DNA of 64,000 nt from Oscillospiraceae bacterium (lineage in GTDB: Bacteria > Bacillota > Clostridia > Oscillospirales > Oscillospiraceae). The notes beneath the pieces are model-generated. The model did no database searches and was not told the origin of the DNA. It saw nothing but the letters and a program-made list of their open reading frames with translations. A program made the translations under genes and the position numbers. Position 1 is the stretch's first letter; each line of letters opens with the position of its first letter. The DNA lies in assembly GCA_018053145.1 (NCBI GenBank), contig JAGPMA010000005.1, positions 1-64,000 on the forward strand. The letters run 5' to 3'. Of this stretch, positions 18,110 to 26,097 are shown piece by piece.

Positions 18110-19612
18110 ATGAAGGCAGTTTTAGCGCTCGACCAGGGGACGAGCAGCTCCCGTGCGATAATGTTCGATGCCGCGAGTAATATAATTTCTCAAGCAAGAT
18201 GTGAGTATCCGAAAATCTTACCACATCCCGGATGGGTGGAGCAGGATCCTCTTGAACTATTTGACAGCCAACGCCGAGCAGCGGCCGAAGCTGTTGAACT
18301 ATCTGGTCTTTCTACAACCGAGATAGCAGCAATTGGCATTGCAAACCAGCGTGAAACAACAATTGTTTGGGATGCTAAAACCGGAAAACCGATTACTAAC
18401 GCCATAGTGTGGCAGTGCAGACGAACGGCCGCCATCTGTGATGAATTGAAGGCGGAAGGCCTTGAAGAAACAGTAAGAGCAAAAACAGGTCTTCTGATAG
18501 ACGCATATTTTTCAGGCACCAAAATAAAATGGATACTCGACAATGTTCCCGACGCACGGAAGCGTGCTGAAAACGGTGAGCTTTTATTCGGTAATGTGGA
18601 CAGCTGGCTTATTTGGAACCTCACGGGTGGCAAGGCTCACGTAACTGACTACTCAAACGCATCACGCACGATGCTTTTTAATATCCATACGCTTGAGTGG
18701 GATACTGAGCTTTGTAAAAGGCTTGGAATACCGCTTGCCATGTTACCAAAGCTTATGCCCTCCAGTTGTGTTTACGGAACAGTCGCAGGAGGAATTCCGG
18801 GGCTTGAACAGCTAGAGGGTGTGCCGATTGCAAGCGCTGTGGGTGACCAGCCTGCCGCACTTTTCGGGCAGGGCTGCTTTCTGCCCGGAATGATGAAAAA
18901 CACTTACGGAACAGGCTGTTTCTTTCTGATGAACACAGGAGATAAGCCTGTGAGTTCAAAGCACAACCTTATTTCCTCCGTGGCTTGGGGAGTCGGTGGA
19001 AAAGTCGAATACGCACTTGAGGGAAGCGTTTTCAATGCCGGCAGCGTAATTAATTGGCTTCGTGACGGAATGGGTCTTATAAAGGTTCCGCACGAATGTG
19101 ATATCCTTGCCGAGAGCGTTCCAGACACCGAGAGCGTGTATTTTGTACCGGCATTTACTGGACTTGGAGCCCCGTATTGGGATATGTATGCGCGCGGTAC
19201 TCTTGTCGGACTGACTGGGGCAGCAACGAAGGCACACATCGCAAGAGCAGTACTAGAGAGTATTGCGTTTCAAGTCAAGGATTTAATTTGGGCGGCGGCT
19301 GGTGACGCGTCACTTGGCTGCGCAAGTCTACGAGTAGATGGCGGCGCGAGCGTTAGCGATATCATGATGCAGTTTCAGGCAGACATTCTCGGCATCGAGG
19401 TTGACCGTCCACAAAATATCGAATCTACAGCACTTGGTGCGGCTTATCTTGCAGGACTTGCCACTGGCGTTTGGAAGAACACCGATGAAATTATCGGTTA
19501 CAGAAAGATAGACCGGGTTTTCAAGCCAAGCATGGAAAGCAGCCGGAGCGATAAACTTTACGGCAACTGGAAACGCGCCGTTGAGCGCTCAAAAAATTGG
19601 GCTGAGCATTAA
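18110..19612 (+). CDS. glpK: Glycerol kinase
   Basis: A 500-residue FGGY-family sugar kinase, the usual GlpK length, phosphorylating glycerol to glycerol 3-phosphate. LALDQGTSSSRAIMFD at the N-terminus is the ATP loop; NQRETTIVWDAKTG, SGTKIKWILDN, ALEGSVFNAGSVINWLRDG, PAFTGLGAPYWDMYARG and RVDGGASVSDIMMQFQ are family landmarks. It has its own leader and ribosome-binding site (AAAGGTTGG). No glpF or glpD is adjacent, so it is not in a classic glp operon here. Confidence 0.95.
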   Translation: MKAVLALDQGTSSSRAIMFDAASNIISQARCEYPKILPHPGWVEQDPLELFDSQRRAAAEAVELSGLSTTEIAAIGIANQRETTIVWDAKTGKPITNAIVWQCRRTAAICDELKAEGLEETVRAKTGLLIDAYFSGTKIKWILDNVPDARKRAENGELLFGNVDSWLIWNLTGGKAHVTDYSNASRTMLFNIHTLEWDTELCKRLGIPLAMLPKLMPSSCVYGTVAGGIPGLEQLEGVPIASAVGDQPAALFGQGCFLPGMMKNTYGTGCFFLMNTGDKPVSSKHNLISSVAWGVGGKVEYALEGSVFNAGSVINWLRDGMGLIKVPHECDILAESVPDTESVYFVPAFTGLGAPYWDMYARGTLVGLTGAATKAHIARAVLESIAFQVKDLIWAAAGDASLGCASLRVDGGASVSDIMMQFQADILGIEVDRPQNIESTALGAAYLAGLATGVWKNTDEIIGYRKIDRVFKPSMESSRSDKLYGNWKRAVERSKNWAEH

Positions 19613-19672
19613 GATGCGTATTTGGTATGGGACTAGAGTTCTTGATACAGTAACGGAGTTGGAGGAAGAACG

Positions 19673-19912
19673 ATGAAGAAAATTATTGAAGGCAATTCTA
19701 TAGAAGTGACCCGTGTAGAATCAAACTTATTTTACTACGTCGGTTACAATGAGGAAAAAAGTATCTTGTTAATAGAAACCTGCAGAGGCCCCGCTATTAT
19801 TTATACTGAAGTACCGAAACTTGTTTTTGACGGATTAATGTCAGCTTCTGCGATAGACGATTATTTTAATGAAAACATCAGATATAGCTACAAAGAAAGA
19901 AGAGTAAACTAA
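19673..19912 (+). CDS. KTSC domain small protein
   Basis: A 79-residue protein resembling the KTSC domain pattern: SNLFYYVGYNEEKSILLIE near the start, then IYTEVPKLVFDGLMSA and DYFNENIRYSYKERRV, equivalent to the family's YxYxxVPxxVYxxL and FNxxIRxxYxxxRV. KTSC domains occur alone or next to lysyl-tRNA synthetase domains and phage proteins; their function is not settled. It has a strong ribosome-binding site (TTGGAGGAAG), follows glpK by 60 bases with no terminator between, and ends at a strong terminator. Confidence 0.7.
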   Translation: MKKIIEGNSIEVTRVESNLFYYVGYNEEKSILLIETCRGPAIIYTEVPKLVFDGLMSASAIDDYFNENIRYSYKERRVN

Positions 19913-19922
19913 TATTATTTAA

Positions 19923-19967
19923 ACACCGCCTCTCTCGACAAGCGTCGTGAGAGGCGGTGTATTGTTT
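19923..19967 (+). terminator. Terminator after the KTSC gene
   Basis: ACACCGCCTCTC (19923-19934) pairs perfectly with GAGAGGCGGTGT (19949-19960) around an inner CGAC/GTCG stem, followed by ATTGTTT. It also lies at the end of azlD on the other strand. Confidence 0.85.
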
Positions 19968-19996
19968 CAGGCTTTTTCGATTTGCTGTTTTAAGGC

Positions 19997-20332
19997 TTAT
20001 AAAGGGAAAACGGTTCGGATTAGTATCATATAGCAGGCCGTTCCAAGCAGAATACTGAAAAAAATATTCTTTTTCCAAAGCTGCATACCAACGACAACCG
20101 CGACGGAAATTAGCTCCGCGAGCCCATATGGGAAGACTGTGAGCTTTATTGAGCGGAGGCAATAAGCAACAAGTATAATCATAATTGCCGGAGGCAAAAC
20201 CGAGCCAAGATAATCTATGATTTTCGGAAGCTTCTTTTTGCGCCCAAAGAGGAGATAGGGAAGACCGCGAGTTAGCATTGTCATTATGGCGGCAATTCCA
20301 ATAGCTGCGGCTGTGTAAACAGTGTCAGACAT
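19997..20332 (-). CDS. azlD: AzlD family branched-chain amino acid exporter subunit
   Basis: A 111-residue, four-segment hydrophobic protein with TMLTRGLPYLLFGRKKKLP near its N-terminus, the AzlD hallmark, and a GLAELISVAVVVGMQLW segment. AzlD partners AzlC in exporting branched-chain or related amino acids. GGAGGATACGCTC precedes the ATG at 20332, which overlaps the azlC stop (CAATGTCTGA) by 8 bases, so the two are translationally coupled. The longer upstream frame is not needed. Confidence 0.88.
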   Translation of the reverse strand: MSDTVYTAAAIGIAAIMTMLTRGLPYLLFGRKKKLPKIIDYLGSVLPPAIMIILVAYCLRSIKLTVFPYGLAELISVAVVVGMQLWKKNIFFSILLGTACYMILIRTVFPL

Positions 20333-21026
20333 TGAGCGTATCCTCCTTTTTAAGTGCAATTTTGTCTTTTAGTATTACGAGTACGATTACGCTCATTGAA
20401 AGCGCCGGCAGTATAAAATTATCCGCGCCGAAAGCAAAGAAAAATATAAGTGCGCTTAAAAGTCCGACTATTGCAGGCAGATGTGAATCAACTTCACGCC
20501 ATTGATTAACAACCACAGTAACAAAGAACGCTGTCGCCGTAAAACCGATTCCGTCCATATTGCAAGTTAAAAGCTCACCAATCAGCGCACCGAGTGTTGA
20601 TGTGCAAATCCAAAGCAAATAACATAAAAGCTGAACATAGAACATGGATTTTTCTTTATCAACCTCTTCTGGGTAGCTTGCGGAGCAAAGAATGGAATAG
20701 GTTTCATCAGTCATGGTAAGCGCCATGAAGGGATATTTTATGCCGCCGATTTTCTTAAATTCATCTATAAAGCCTATCCCATAGAAAACATGACGGGCGT
20801 TAACGAAAAATGTCATAATCGCAATGGTTATCAGTGGTGTTCCGCAGACCATCAGGGATAGCATAACAATTTGCATCGCTCCTGCGTAAATGAAAATACT
20901 TGACAAAAATGCCAATAAAGCTGAATATCCGGCCTGATGAAGCAAAATTCCATAGGCTAGGCCTACAAATACGTAAGAAAACAATACGGGTACAATTAGC
21001 TTACAGGAGTATAATAACGATTTCAT
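20325..21026 (-). CDS. azlC: AzlC family branched-chain amino acid exporter
   Basis: A 233-residue membrane protein of the LIV-E/AzlC family. FVGLAYGILLHQAGYSA near 21-37, SSIFIYAGAMQIVML and TFFVNARHVFYGIGF near 74 are the conserved first-half motifs, and ALTMTDETYSIL follows. It forms the export pore with AzlD. It follows the MocR regulator on the same strand, 107 bases downstream, and carries a regulator-like box in its leader, so export is probably under that regulator. Confidence 0.9.
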   Translation of the reverse strand: MKSLLYSCKLIVPVLFSYVFVGLAYGILLHQAGYSALLAFLSSIFIYAGAMQIVMLSLMVCGTPLITIAIMTFFVNARHVFYGIGFIDEFKKIGGIKYPFMALTMTDETYSILCSASYPEEVDKEKSMFYVQLLCYLLWICTSTLGALIGELLTCNMDGIGFTATAFFVTVVVNQWREVDSHLPAIVGLLSALIFFFAFGADNFILPALSMSVIVLVILKDKIALKKEDTLNV

Positions 21027-21072
21027 ATTGCACTTCCTCTGGGTTTTAGAGAAATACTACCACAATGCACAA

Positions 21073-21100
21073 CGCCACACAATGTTAATATCGTGTGGCG
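21073..21100. promoter_or_regulatory. Dyad and shared 13-bp box upstream of azlC
   Basis: CCACACAATGTTA (21075-21087) is identical to the reverse complement of 22543-22555 in front of the MocR gene. Here it forms half of a dyad CGCCACAC (21073-21080) / GTGTGGCG (21093-21100). Likely operator of the MocR regulator. Confidence 0.55.
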
Positions 21101-21132
21101 TACAATAAATTATGATTTAAAACGCTAAAGGT

Positions 21133-22515
21133 CTATATGCTGTCGAGCAATTGTCTCAAAATAACTAAACCGCGCTCCAATTCAGCAGGGGATTCAGGAC
21201 CACACACGGCTAAGCGAACGGCCCTGTCAGGCGGCGTGCTTCCAACGGCAAAGCGTTCAGATGAATAAACCTGAACGCCGTGTTCAAGAGCTAGCGCTTC
21301 AAATTGTTCTCCGCTTATGTTTTCGGGTAGATAAAGCCAACGAAAAATGCAGTTCAAACCGCCGCGGCAGTCATAACCGGAAAGATGTTTATTTATTAGG
21401 TGGTTTCTAAGCTCTGTCTTTTCCCTGTGCTCGTCAAGAATGGCGTCTATTTGACCGGAAACAATCATTCGTGAGCTTAGCTCTGCCATTAGGGTTGAAA
21501 CGCAAACATTCATTGTGTAAAGCGCATTTGACACCCGTGACCTGTATTGCGGCGGTACTGAAATAAAAGCAAGTCGCAGACCGGGAGTAATTGCTTTTGA
21601 TAAGTTAGCAATGTATATTGTCCGCTCCGGCGCATATGTGGCAATCGGCTTTAGCCGCTCACTCATAAGGTGATAAGTTCCATCTTCAATTATTAAAAAG
21701 TCTTGTTCTCTGGCAACTTTCGCAAGCTCTTTTCGGGAATCCACAGACATTGTGTGTGTGGTAGGGTTCTGATGGTCTGGGATTATGTAAACCGCTTTCA
21801 GATTATTGTATTTACAGCTATAGAGAAAAGCTTCGTGGTCAATTTCGTTATCGATTAGCTTAATCGGGACAAGCTGAACTCCCAGCCTAGCTGTGGCAGA
21901 TTTGATGTCAGAATAAGAGTGCGGAGGAGTACCTATCTTATCCCCGTGATTAAGCAGAGCTGCTAAAACCGCGACAATAGCATTCTGTCCGCCGTTTGAG
22001 AAAAGAATATTATCACGTTCTGCCTCAAGTCCACACTTGCGTATAAAGCTTACAGCGGCATCCTTTTGCCAAAGCGTATTGCCAGGCCGGCTGTATTCAA
22101 ACAGTCTTTCAGCTCCCGGCTCATTAACCATCTCCTGTAAATGAGGCAAAAGCAGCTTGTTAGCGCCGTAATCAGGAACGACTGCTCCCATTTCAATAAT
22201 ATGCTTTGGGGTTTGTTCAGTTAAAAGACGAAGATTTGACAGCGCTCCATAGGAAACATAGGTTCCGCTTCCTATAGTGGCGCTCAGTAAGCCCTTTAGC
22301 TCGCAGGCCTTGAACGCTTTAGAGACTGTGCTGACGTTAATATCAAGAAAATCAGCAAGCTCACGCTGAGGAGGAAGCTTTGTGCCGGGAAGCAGTTTTC
22401 CGCTGATAATGTCCTGCTCAAGCTGATTAGCCAAAGTTCGATATAACGATTTTGAAGTTTTGTCTATCTCGGGCTTCCATGTCATTGGATAGTCGACAAA
22501 TGAATTGAATGGCAT
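21133..22515 (-). CDS. MocR-type (GntR wHTH plus aminotransferase) regulator
   Basis: A 460-residue PLP-dependent transcription factor. Residues about 15-80 are a GntR winged helix (LYRTLANQLEQDIISGKLL, LPPQRELADFLDINVSTV); the rest is a fold-type I aminotransferase domain with LFSNGGQNAIVAVLAAL, IPDHQNPTTHTMS and the PLP lysine in ANLSKAITPGLRLAFI. MocR proteins sense PLP, amines or amino acids. Immediately upstream of azlCD and sharing a 13-bp box with it. GAAGGAGGCGAG precedes the ATG at 22515, so I use that rather than the earlier start eight codons upstream. Confidence 0.9.
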   Translation of the reverse strand: MPFNSFVDYPMTWKPEIDKTSKSLYRTLANQLEQDIISGKLLPGTKLPPQRELADFLDINVSTVSKAFKACELKGLLSATIGSGTYVSYGALSNLRLLTEQTPKHIIEMGAVVPDYGANKLLLPHLQEMVNEPGAERLFEYSRPGNTLWQKDAAVSFIRKCGLEAERDNILFSNGGQNAIVAVLAALLNHGDKIGTPPHSYSDIKSATARLGVQLVPIKLIDNEIDHEAFLYSCKYNNLKAVYIIPDHQNPTTHTMSVDSRKELAKVAREQDFLIIEDGTYHLMSERLKPIATYAPERTIYIANLSKAITPGLRLAFISVPPQYRSRVSNALYTMNVCVSTLMAELSSRMIVSGQIDAILDEHREKTELRNHLINKHLSGYDCRGGLNCIFRWLYLPENISGEQFEALALEHGVQVYSSERFAVGSTPPDRAVRLAVCGPESPAELERGLVILRQLLDSI

Positions 22516-22542
22516 TAACTCGCCTCCTTCACCGAACAATTA

Positions 22543-22555
22543 TAACATTGTGTGG
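22543..22555. promoter_or_regulatory. 13-bp box in the MocR gene promoter
   Basis: TAACATTGTGTGG is the exact reverse complement of the azlC upstream box at 21075-21087, located 28 bases before the MocR start. ACAAT and ATTGT half-sites flank it (22537-22550). Consistent with autoregulation. Confidence 0.5.
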
Positions 22556-22624
22556 TGAATATAGCAAACAAAAAAGCAAGCCAAGGGTGTATCGGCTTGC
22601 CGTTTTGATAATTTCGTGGTATGC

Positions 22625-23017
22625 TCAAAAATTGATTACGACAGGAGCGTCGGAGTATGAGTAAATTGTAGCCGTTGCGTTCTTTAAATATAACACCTGA
22701 GTATTTCCGTCGTCAGCCTTATACATACCCTGAAGTGAGGGATAAGCGTCGAGCATGCTTTGTTTTGCCTCAAGTCTATCATCCTCAACGACCTCGGCTT
22801 CAACTCGAATCCATTTGCCGTCAGACATACCGCTTAACTCGATTTTCGGATTTGCAAGCATTTGCTTTGAAACATTTTTAACTTTTCCGGTCGAAATATA
22901 AAGCTTGCCCTCAAAAATATTAACTGTCCCGAAGGGGCGCACTCTAGGCTGGGTGCCTTCAACTGTCGCAAGGTAATATGTTTCGCATTTTTTCAAAAAT
23001 TCATAGATTTCTTTCAT
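22625..23017 (-). CDS. Pyridoxamine 5'-phosphate oxidase-like flavin split-barrel protein
   Basis: A 130-residue protein of the PNPOx-like split-barrel fold: FLKKCETYYLATVEGTQPRVRPFG at the N-terminus and KLYISTGKVKNVSKQMLANPKIELSG in the middle, the FMN/F420/heme-binding face. Family members are small flavoproteins of unknown substrate, often redox-induced. ACGGAGGTTATTCAA precedes the ATG at 23017; the frame continues 13 codons upstream but without a site. It is divergent from an HxlR regulator, a common pairing for oxidative or electrophile response. Confidence 0.85.
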   Translation of the reverse strand: MKEIYEFLKKCETYYLATVEGTQPRVRPFGTVNIFEGKLYISTGKVKNVSKQMLANPKIELSGMSDGKWIRVEAEVVEDDRLEAKQSMLDAYPSLQGMYKADDGNTQVLYLKNATATIYSYSDAPVVINF

Positions 23018-23081
23018 TTGAATAACCTCCGTTAGTTTAAGGAATTGACTTTTCACTCCTTATCATGTAACATATAATCAT

Positions 23082-23107
23082 AGTACGATACAATAATCAA
23101 GTACGAT
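23082..23107. promoter_or_regulatory. Direct repeat in the HxlR divergent promoter
   Basis: AGTACGAT occurs at 23082-23089 and 23100-23107 (18 bp apart), and a related inverted GGTACTATC lies near 23137. Candidate HxlR operator between the two divergent genes. Confidence 0.35.
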
Positions 23108-23151
23108 TAATATATATAGTAAGTATCTAATAAGGTACTATCGGAGGCTCT

Positions 23152-23502
23152 ATGATTGAAGATTTGTATGGAAGATGCCCTTACGTTACGGCACAGAAAT
23201 TGCTAACAGGAAAGTGGACTTTGCTGATTATGCATTATTTAAACGAAAACACGATGCGCTTTAATCAGCTGCAAAGGGCGCTTCCGGATTTGACACAGGC
23301 AACCTTGACTAAACAGCTGCGAATGTTGGAAGATAACGGGCTTGTTAACCGCAAGGTTTATAACCAAATTCCGCCGAAGGTAGAATATTCGCTTAGCGAA
23401 TTGGGACGTCATTTCAGTCCGGTTTTGGATGCTATTGAAGTGTGGGGAACGGAGTATATTGGTTACATCAAAATAAATAAATGTAATGAAATTAAGGAAT
23501 AA
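23152..23502 (+). CDS. HxlR family transcriptional regulator
   Basis: A 116-residue winged-helix regulator. CPYVTAQKLLTGKWTLLI (with the conserved N-terminal Cys and GKWT), RFNQLQRALPDLTQATLTKQ (recognition helix region) and YSLSELGRHFSPVL are typical. HxlR proteins sense aldehydes, disulfide stress or quinones and usually control an adjacent divergent gene, here the flavin split-barrel protein. The next gene (methyltransferase) starts 6 bases after its stop. Confidence 0.9.
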   Translation: MIEDLYGRCPYVTAQKLLTGKWTLLIMHYLNENTMRFNQLQRALPDLTQATLTKQLRMLEDNGLVNRKVYNQIPPKVEYSLSELGRHFSPVLDAIEVWGTEYIGYIKINKCNEIKE

Positions 23503-23507
23503 GTAAA

Positions 23508-24737
23508 ATGAAACAACAGCGAGAATTCCCAAAAATAATGATAACGAGAAAGGCTCAGGCAGCACTTGAGGTCGGGCATCCGTGGGTATATGATGCTGAA
23601 GTGCTTACGCCTTGTGAGGGAATACAGAATGGGTCCTTTGTAGACGTTGTGAGCGATAAAGATAAATTTCTTGGAACAGGTTTCATCAGCGAAAAGTCTA
23701 AAATTCGAATACGCCTGATTTCGCGCAACGCGAATGATGTTTTTAATGAGGCGTTCTTTGAACGCAGAATACGCTACGCATGGGATTACCGTAAAACAGT
23801 TATGGCAAAGGACGTTGACGCCTGCAGAGTAATATTTGGAGAGGCTGACGGGTTTCCGGGGCTTACAGTTGACCGCTACGGTGGCATTCTTGTTACACAG
23901 ACGCTTTCTGTCGGTATTGAAAAACTCAAGCCTATGTTGTTCCCGCTGATTTATAAAGTGCTGACCGAGGACGGACAGAAGATATGCGGAATATTTGAGA
24001 GAAACGATGTGGCAATCCGTGAGCTTGAAGGTTTGGCACAGAACAAGGGATGGTTTCCATTAGATGGTGTTGAACCGTGCAAATCAACAATAACACTAAT
24101 TCGAGAGAATGGTATCGAATACGAGGTCGATGTCGAAAACGGACAGAAGACGGGTTTCTTTCTTGACCAGAAGTACAACCGTTTGGCAATTGCCCGTTTA
24201 TCAAGAGGAAAGCGTGTTCTTGACTGCTTTACGCACACCGGCTCTTTCGCCCTCAACGCGGCAAACGGCGGTGCCGAGCACGTTTGCGCCGTTGATGTTT
24301 CCGAAAGCGCAATCGAAATGGCAAAGAAAAACGCTGTTCGCAATAAACTCGAAGGAAGAATGGAGTTTTTAGCGGCGGATGTACTGGATTTGCTTCCTAA
24401 GCTCGAACAGGCAGGGGATAAGCCTTATGATTTTATTATTCTTGATCCGCCCGCCTTTACTAAATCCAGGAAGAACATTGAAAGTGCATTGCGTGGATAT
24501 AAGGAGATTAATTACAGAGCCATGAAGCTTCTTCCGCGCGGCGGCTATCTTGCAACCTGTTCCTGCTCCCATTTTGTTAATAATGAGCTATTTTGTAAAA
24601 TGTTGAAATCTGCAGCACGTGACGCTTCTGTTGAGCTTCGTCAAATCGAAGCTCGGCAGCAATCTCCGGATCACCCGATTCTATGGAATGTTCCCGAAAC
24701 GGATTATCTTAAGTTTTATATTTTCCAAGTGATTTAA
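23508..24737 (+). CDS. rlmI: RlmI/RlmK-type 23S rRNA (cytosine-C5) methyltransferase
   Basis: A 409-residue class I SAM methyltransferase. An N-terminal PUA-like RNA-binding domain (about 1-85; RKAQAALEVGHPWVYDAEV) precedes a central domain with VIFGEADGFPGLTVDRY. The Rossmann domain has KTGFFLDQKYNR, LDCFTHTGSFALNAA (SAM loop, near 242), FIILDPPAFTKS (near 310) and LATCSCSHFV with the catalytic Cys. This order is that of RlmI (YccW) and its relatives. It starts 6 bases after the HxlR stop, so co-transcription is likely, though a functional link is not obvious. Confidence 0.88.
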   Translation: MKQQREFPKIMITRKAQAALEVGHPWVYDAEVLTPCEGIQNGSFVDVVSDKDKFLGTGFISEKSKIRIRLISRNANDVFNEAFFERRIRYAWDYRKTVMAKDVDACRVIFGEADGFPGLTVDRYGGILVTQTLSVGIEKLKPMLFPLIYKVLTEDGQKICGIFERNDVAIRELEGLAQNKGWFPLDGVEPCKSTITLIRENGIEYEVDVENGQKTGFFLDQKYNRLAIARLSRGKRVLDCFTHTGSFALNAANGGAEHVCAVDVSESAIEMAKKNAVRNKLEGRMEFLAADVLDLLPKLEQAGDKPYDFIILDPPAFTKSRKNIESALRGYKEINYRAMKLLPRGGYLATCSCSHFVNNELFCKMLKSAARDASVELRQIEARQQSPDHPILWNVPETDYLKFYIFQVI

Positions 24738-24745
24738 TGAGCAAC

Positions 24746-24793
24746 AAAGAAGTCCCGTGACAGACGTTTACGCTGTCACGGGACTTCTTTTGC
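24746..24793. terminator. Bidirectional terminator
   Basis: A perfect 18-bp stem begins AAAGAAGTCCCG at 24746-24763 and closes at 24773-24790, with A and T runs at its base. It serves the convergent methyltransferase and HAD phosphatase genes. Confidence 0.92.
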
Positions 24794-24797
24794 AAAT

Positions 24798-25589
24798 CTA
24801 TATCGCACAATTCTGCGCAGTGGGAATGTCTCCAACACCGTTGAGAATGATTCGTGGACGATAGGGGTATTGCTTTATGTTCTCTTTGGTTGTAACACCT
24901 GAAAGCACCAAAACAGTGTCAAGACCGCTCTCGATTCCGGCAATAATGTCTGTGTCCATACGGTCACCAATCATTACGGCTTCATCGGAGTGTACGCCAA
25001 GCATGCGAAGACCTGTCCGCATCATAAGCGGATTCGGCTTTCCAACATAATAAGCGCTTACACCTGTTGTGATCTCAACAGGCGCAACCAATGCACGACA
25101 GGCGGGGAATATTCCGTTTTCGGACGGCCCTGTAAGGTCGGTATTAGTTCCGATAAGCTTTGCGCCGTTTGTGACATGGTGCATCGCTCGGCAGATTTTT
25201 TCAAAATTGTAGTTCACGGTTTCTCCGATTATTACATAGTCGGGGTCAACATCGTTCACCATTATTCCGACATCGTGCAGAGCGTTATATAGTCCCGGGT
25301 CCCCGATGACATAAGCACTACAGCCGGGATGTTGACGGCTTATAAATTTCGCTGTAGCCAGAGCACTGGTATAAAAATGGCTTTCGTCAACATCAAGTCC
25401 CATACGCCAAAGCTTTTGCTGAAGCTCCTTAGGAGATTTGCCGCTTGCATTTGTCAAAAACAAAAACTTTTTATCCTCTTTATAAAGCCAGTCCACAAAT
25501 TCCTTTACTCCCGGCAGCAAAAGATCGCCGTGATATATAACACCGTCCATATCACAGATAAACCCTTTTTTTGACCTAAGTGTTTCCAT
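24798..25589 (-). CDS. HAD-IIA family sugar/nucleotide phosphatase (NagD/AraL-like)
   Basis: A 263-residue haloacid-dehalogenase phosphatase with a C2a cap. GFICDMDGVIYHGD (motif I, nucleophile and acid Asp), LFLTNASGKSPKE (motif II), the lysine in YYVGKPNPLMM (motif III) and MIGDRMDTDIIAG (motif IV) are all intact. NagD-like enzymes dephosphorylate small sugar phosphates, glycerol phosphates or nucleotides; the substrate cannot be told here. The ATG at 25589 has GAAAGGAT before it and is preferred over an upstream in-frame ATG five codons earlier. Monocistronic. Confidence 0.88.
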   Translation of the reverse strand: METLRSKKGFICDMDGVIYHGDLLLPGVKEFVDWLYKEDKKFLFLTNASGKSPKELQQKLWRMGLDVDESHFYTSALATAKFISRQHPGCSAYVIGDPGLYNALHDVGIMVNDVDPDYVIIGETVNYNFEKICRAMHHVTNGAKLIGTNTDLTGPSENGIFPACRALVAPVEITTGVSAYYVGKPNPLMMRTGLRMLGVHSDEAVMIGDRMDTDIIAGIESGLDTVLVLSGVTTKENIKQYPYRPRIILNGVGDIPTAQNCAI

Positions 25590-25709
25590 AAAATATCCTT
25601 TCATATCTGTATAATCATTTAACTATATTATATAACTATAATTAACGGTTCGCAATCGGATAATGAAAATTATCAGTAAACTTTACTGAGGTTAATAATA
25701 ATTCGAATA

Positions 25710-25751
25710 ATAATTACAACCGCCAGATAAAATCTGACGGCTGTAATTATA
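25710..25751 (-). terminator. Hairpin after the gene remnant
   Basis: An 18-bp stem (25710-25727 with 25733-25750, 5-base loop) pairs fully only in minus-strand RNA, where its two imperfect positions become G-U pairs. It sits 5 bases past the stop of the remnant at 25756. Confidence 0.55.
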
Positions 25752-25755
25752 AAAA

Positions 25756-25876
25756 TCAGTTACAGCTTGCCTTAAGCGCCTTAATGACAGTACTTTTAAT
25801 AGATTGGCTTGATCGAGTCGTCCCCGCTTACTACGTAAACATCGTAGTTGTTGGCGGTGATTATTTGACGAAAAGT
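25756..25876 (-). pseudogene. Possible remnant of a protein C-terminus
   Basis: Read on the minus strand, one frame gives RQIITANNYDVYVV then SGDDSIKPIY and a stop, and the adjoining frame continues STVIKALKASCN and a stop, directly before a hairpin that pairs best in minus-strand RNA. This looks like the frameshifted tail of a former gene with its terminator. I do not recognise the family, and no start or N-terminal part is present. The alternative is chance. Confidence 0.25.
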
Positions 25877-26097
25877 TTAAACAAAAACAAACACATAAGC
25901 CAAAGTGTCTGAAAATCCCACAATGACATGCGACTGCGTGAAAACCAATCAATTATTAAATATTGTCCAATATTATAGCAACGAGATATATATTGACTGT
26001 ACAACAAGCTTAAAATATTAGTTATAATCAGTCTCGAAGATGTACAAACTGGCCATAGTTAATGGTTTGTAAACTAATAAACTTAGGAGGAATTCTT

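Larger units (their letters stand above)
25590..26097. other. 508-bp gap upstream of oleate hydratase
   Basis: AT-rich sequence without an intact gene. It holds the minus-strand remnant at 25756-25876 with its hairpin, and nested arms TACAAAC (26043-26049) / GTTTGTA (26065-26071) 27 bases before the oleate hydratase start, a possible leader hairpin or operator. A TTGACT at 25993 and a TATAAT at 26023 are 24 bases apart, too far for a normal promoter. Confidence 0.5.
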
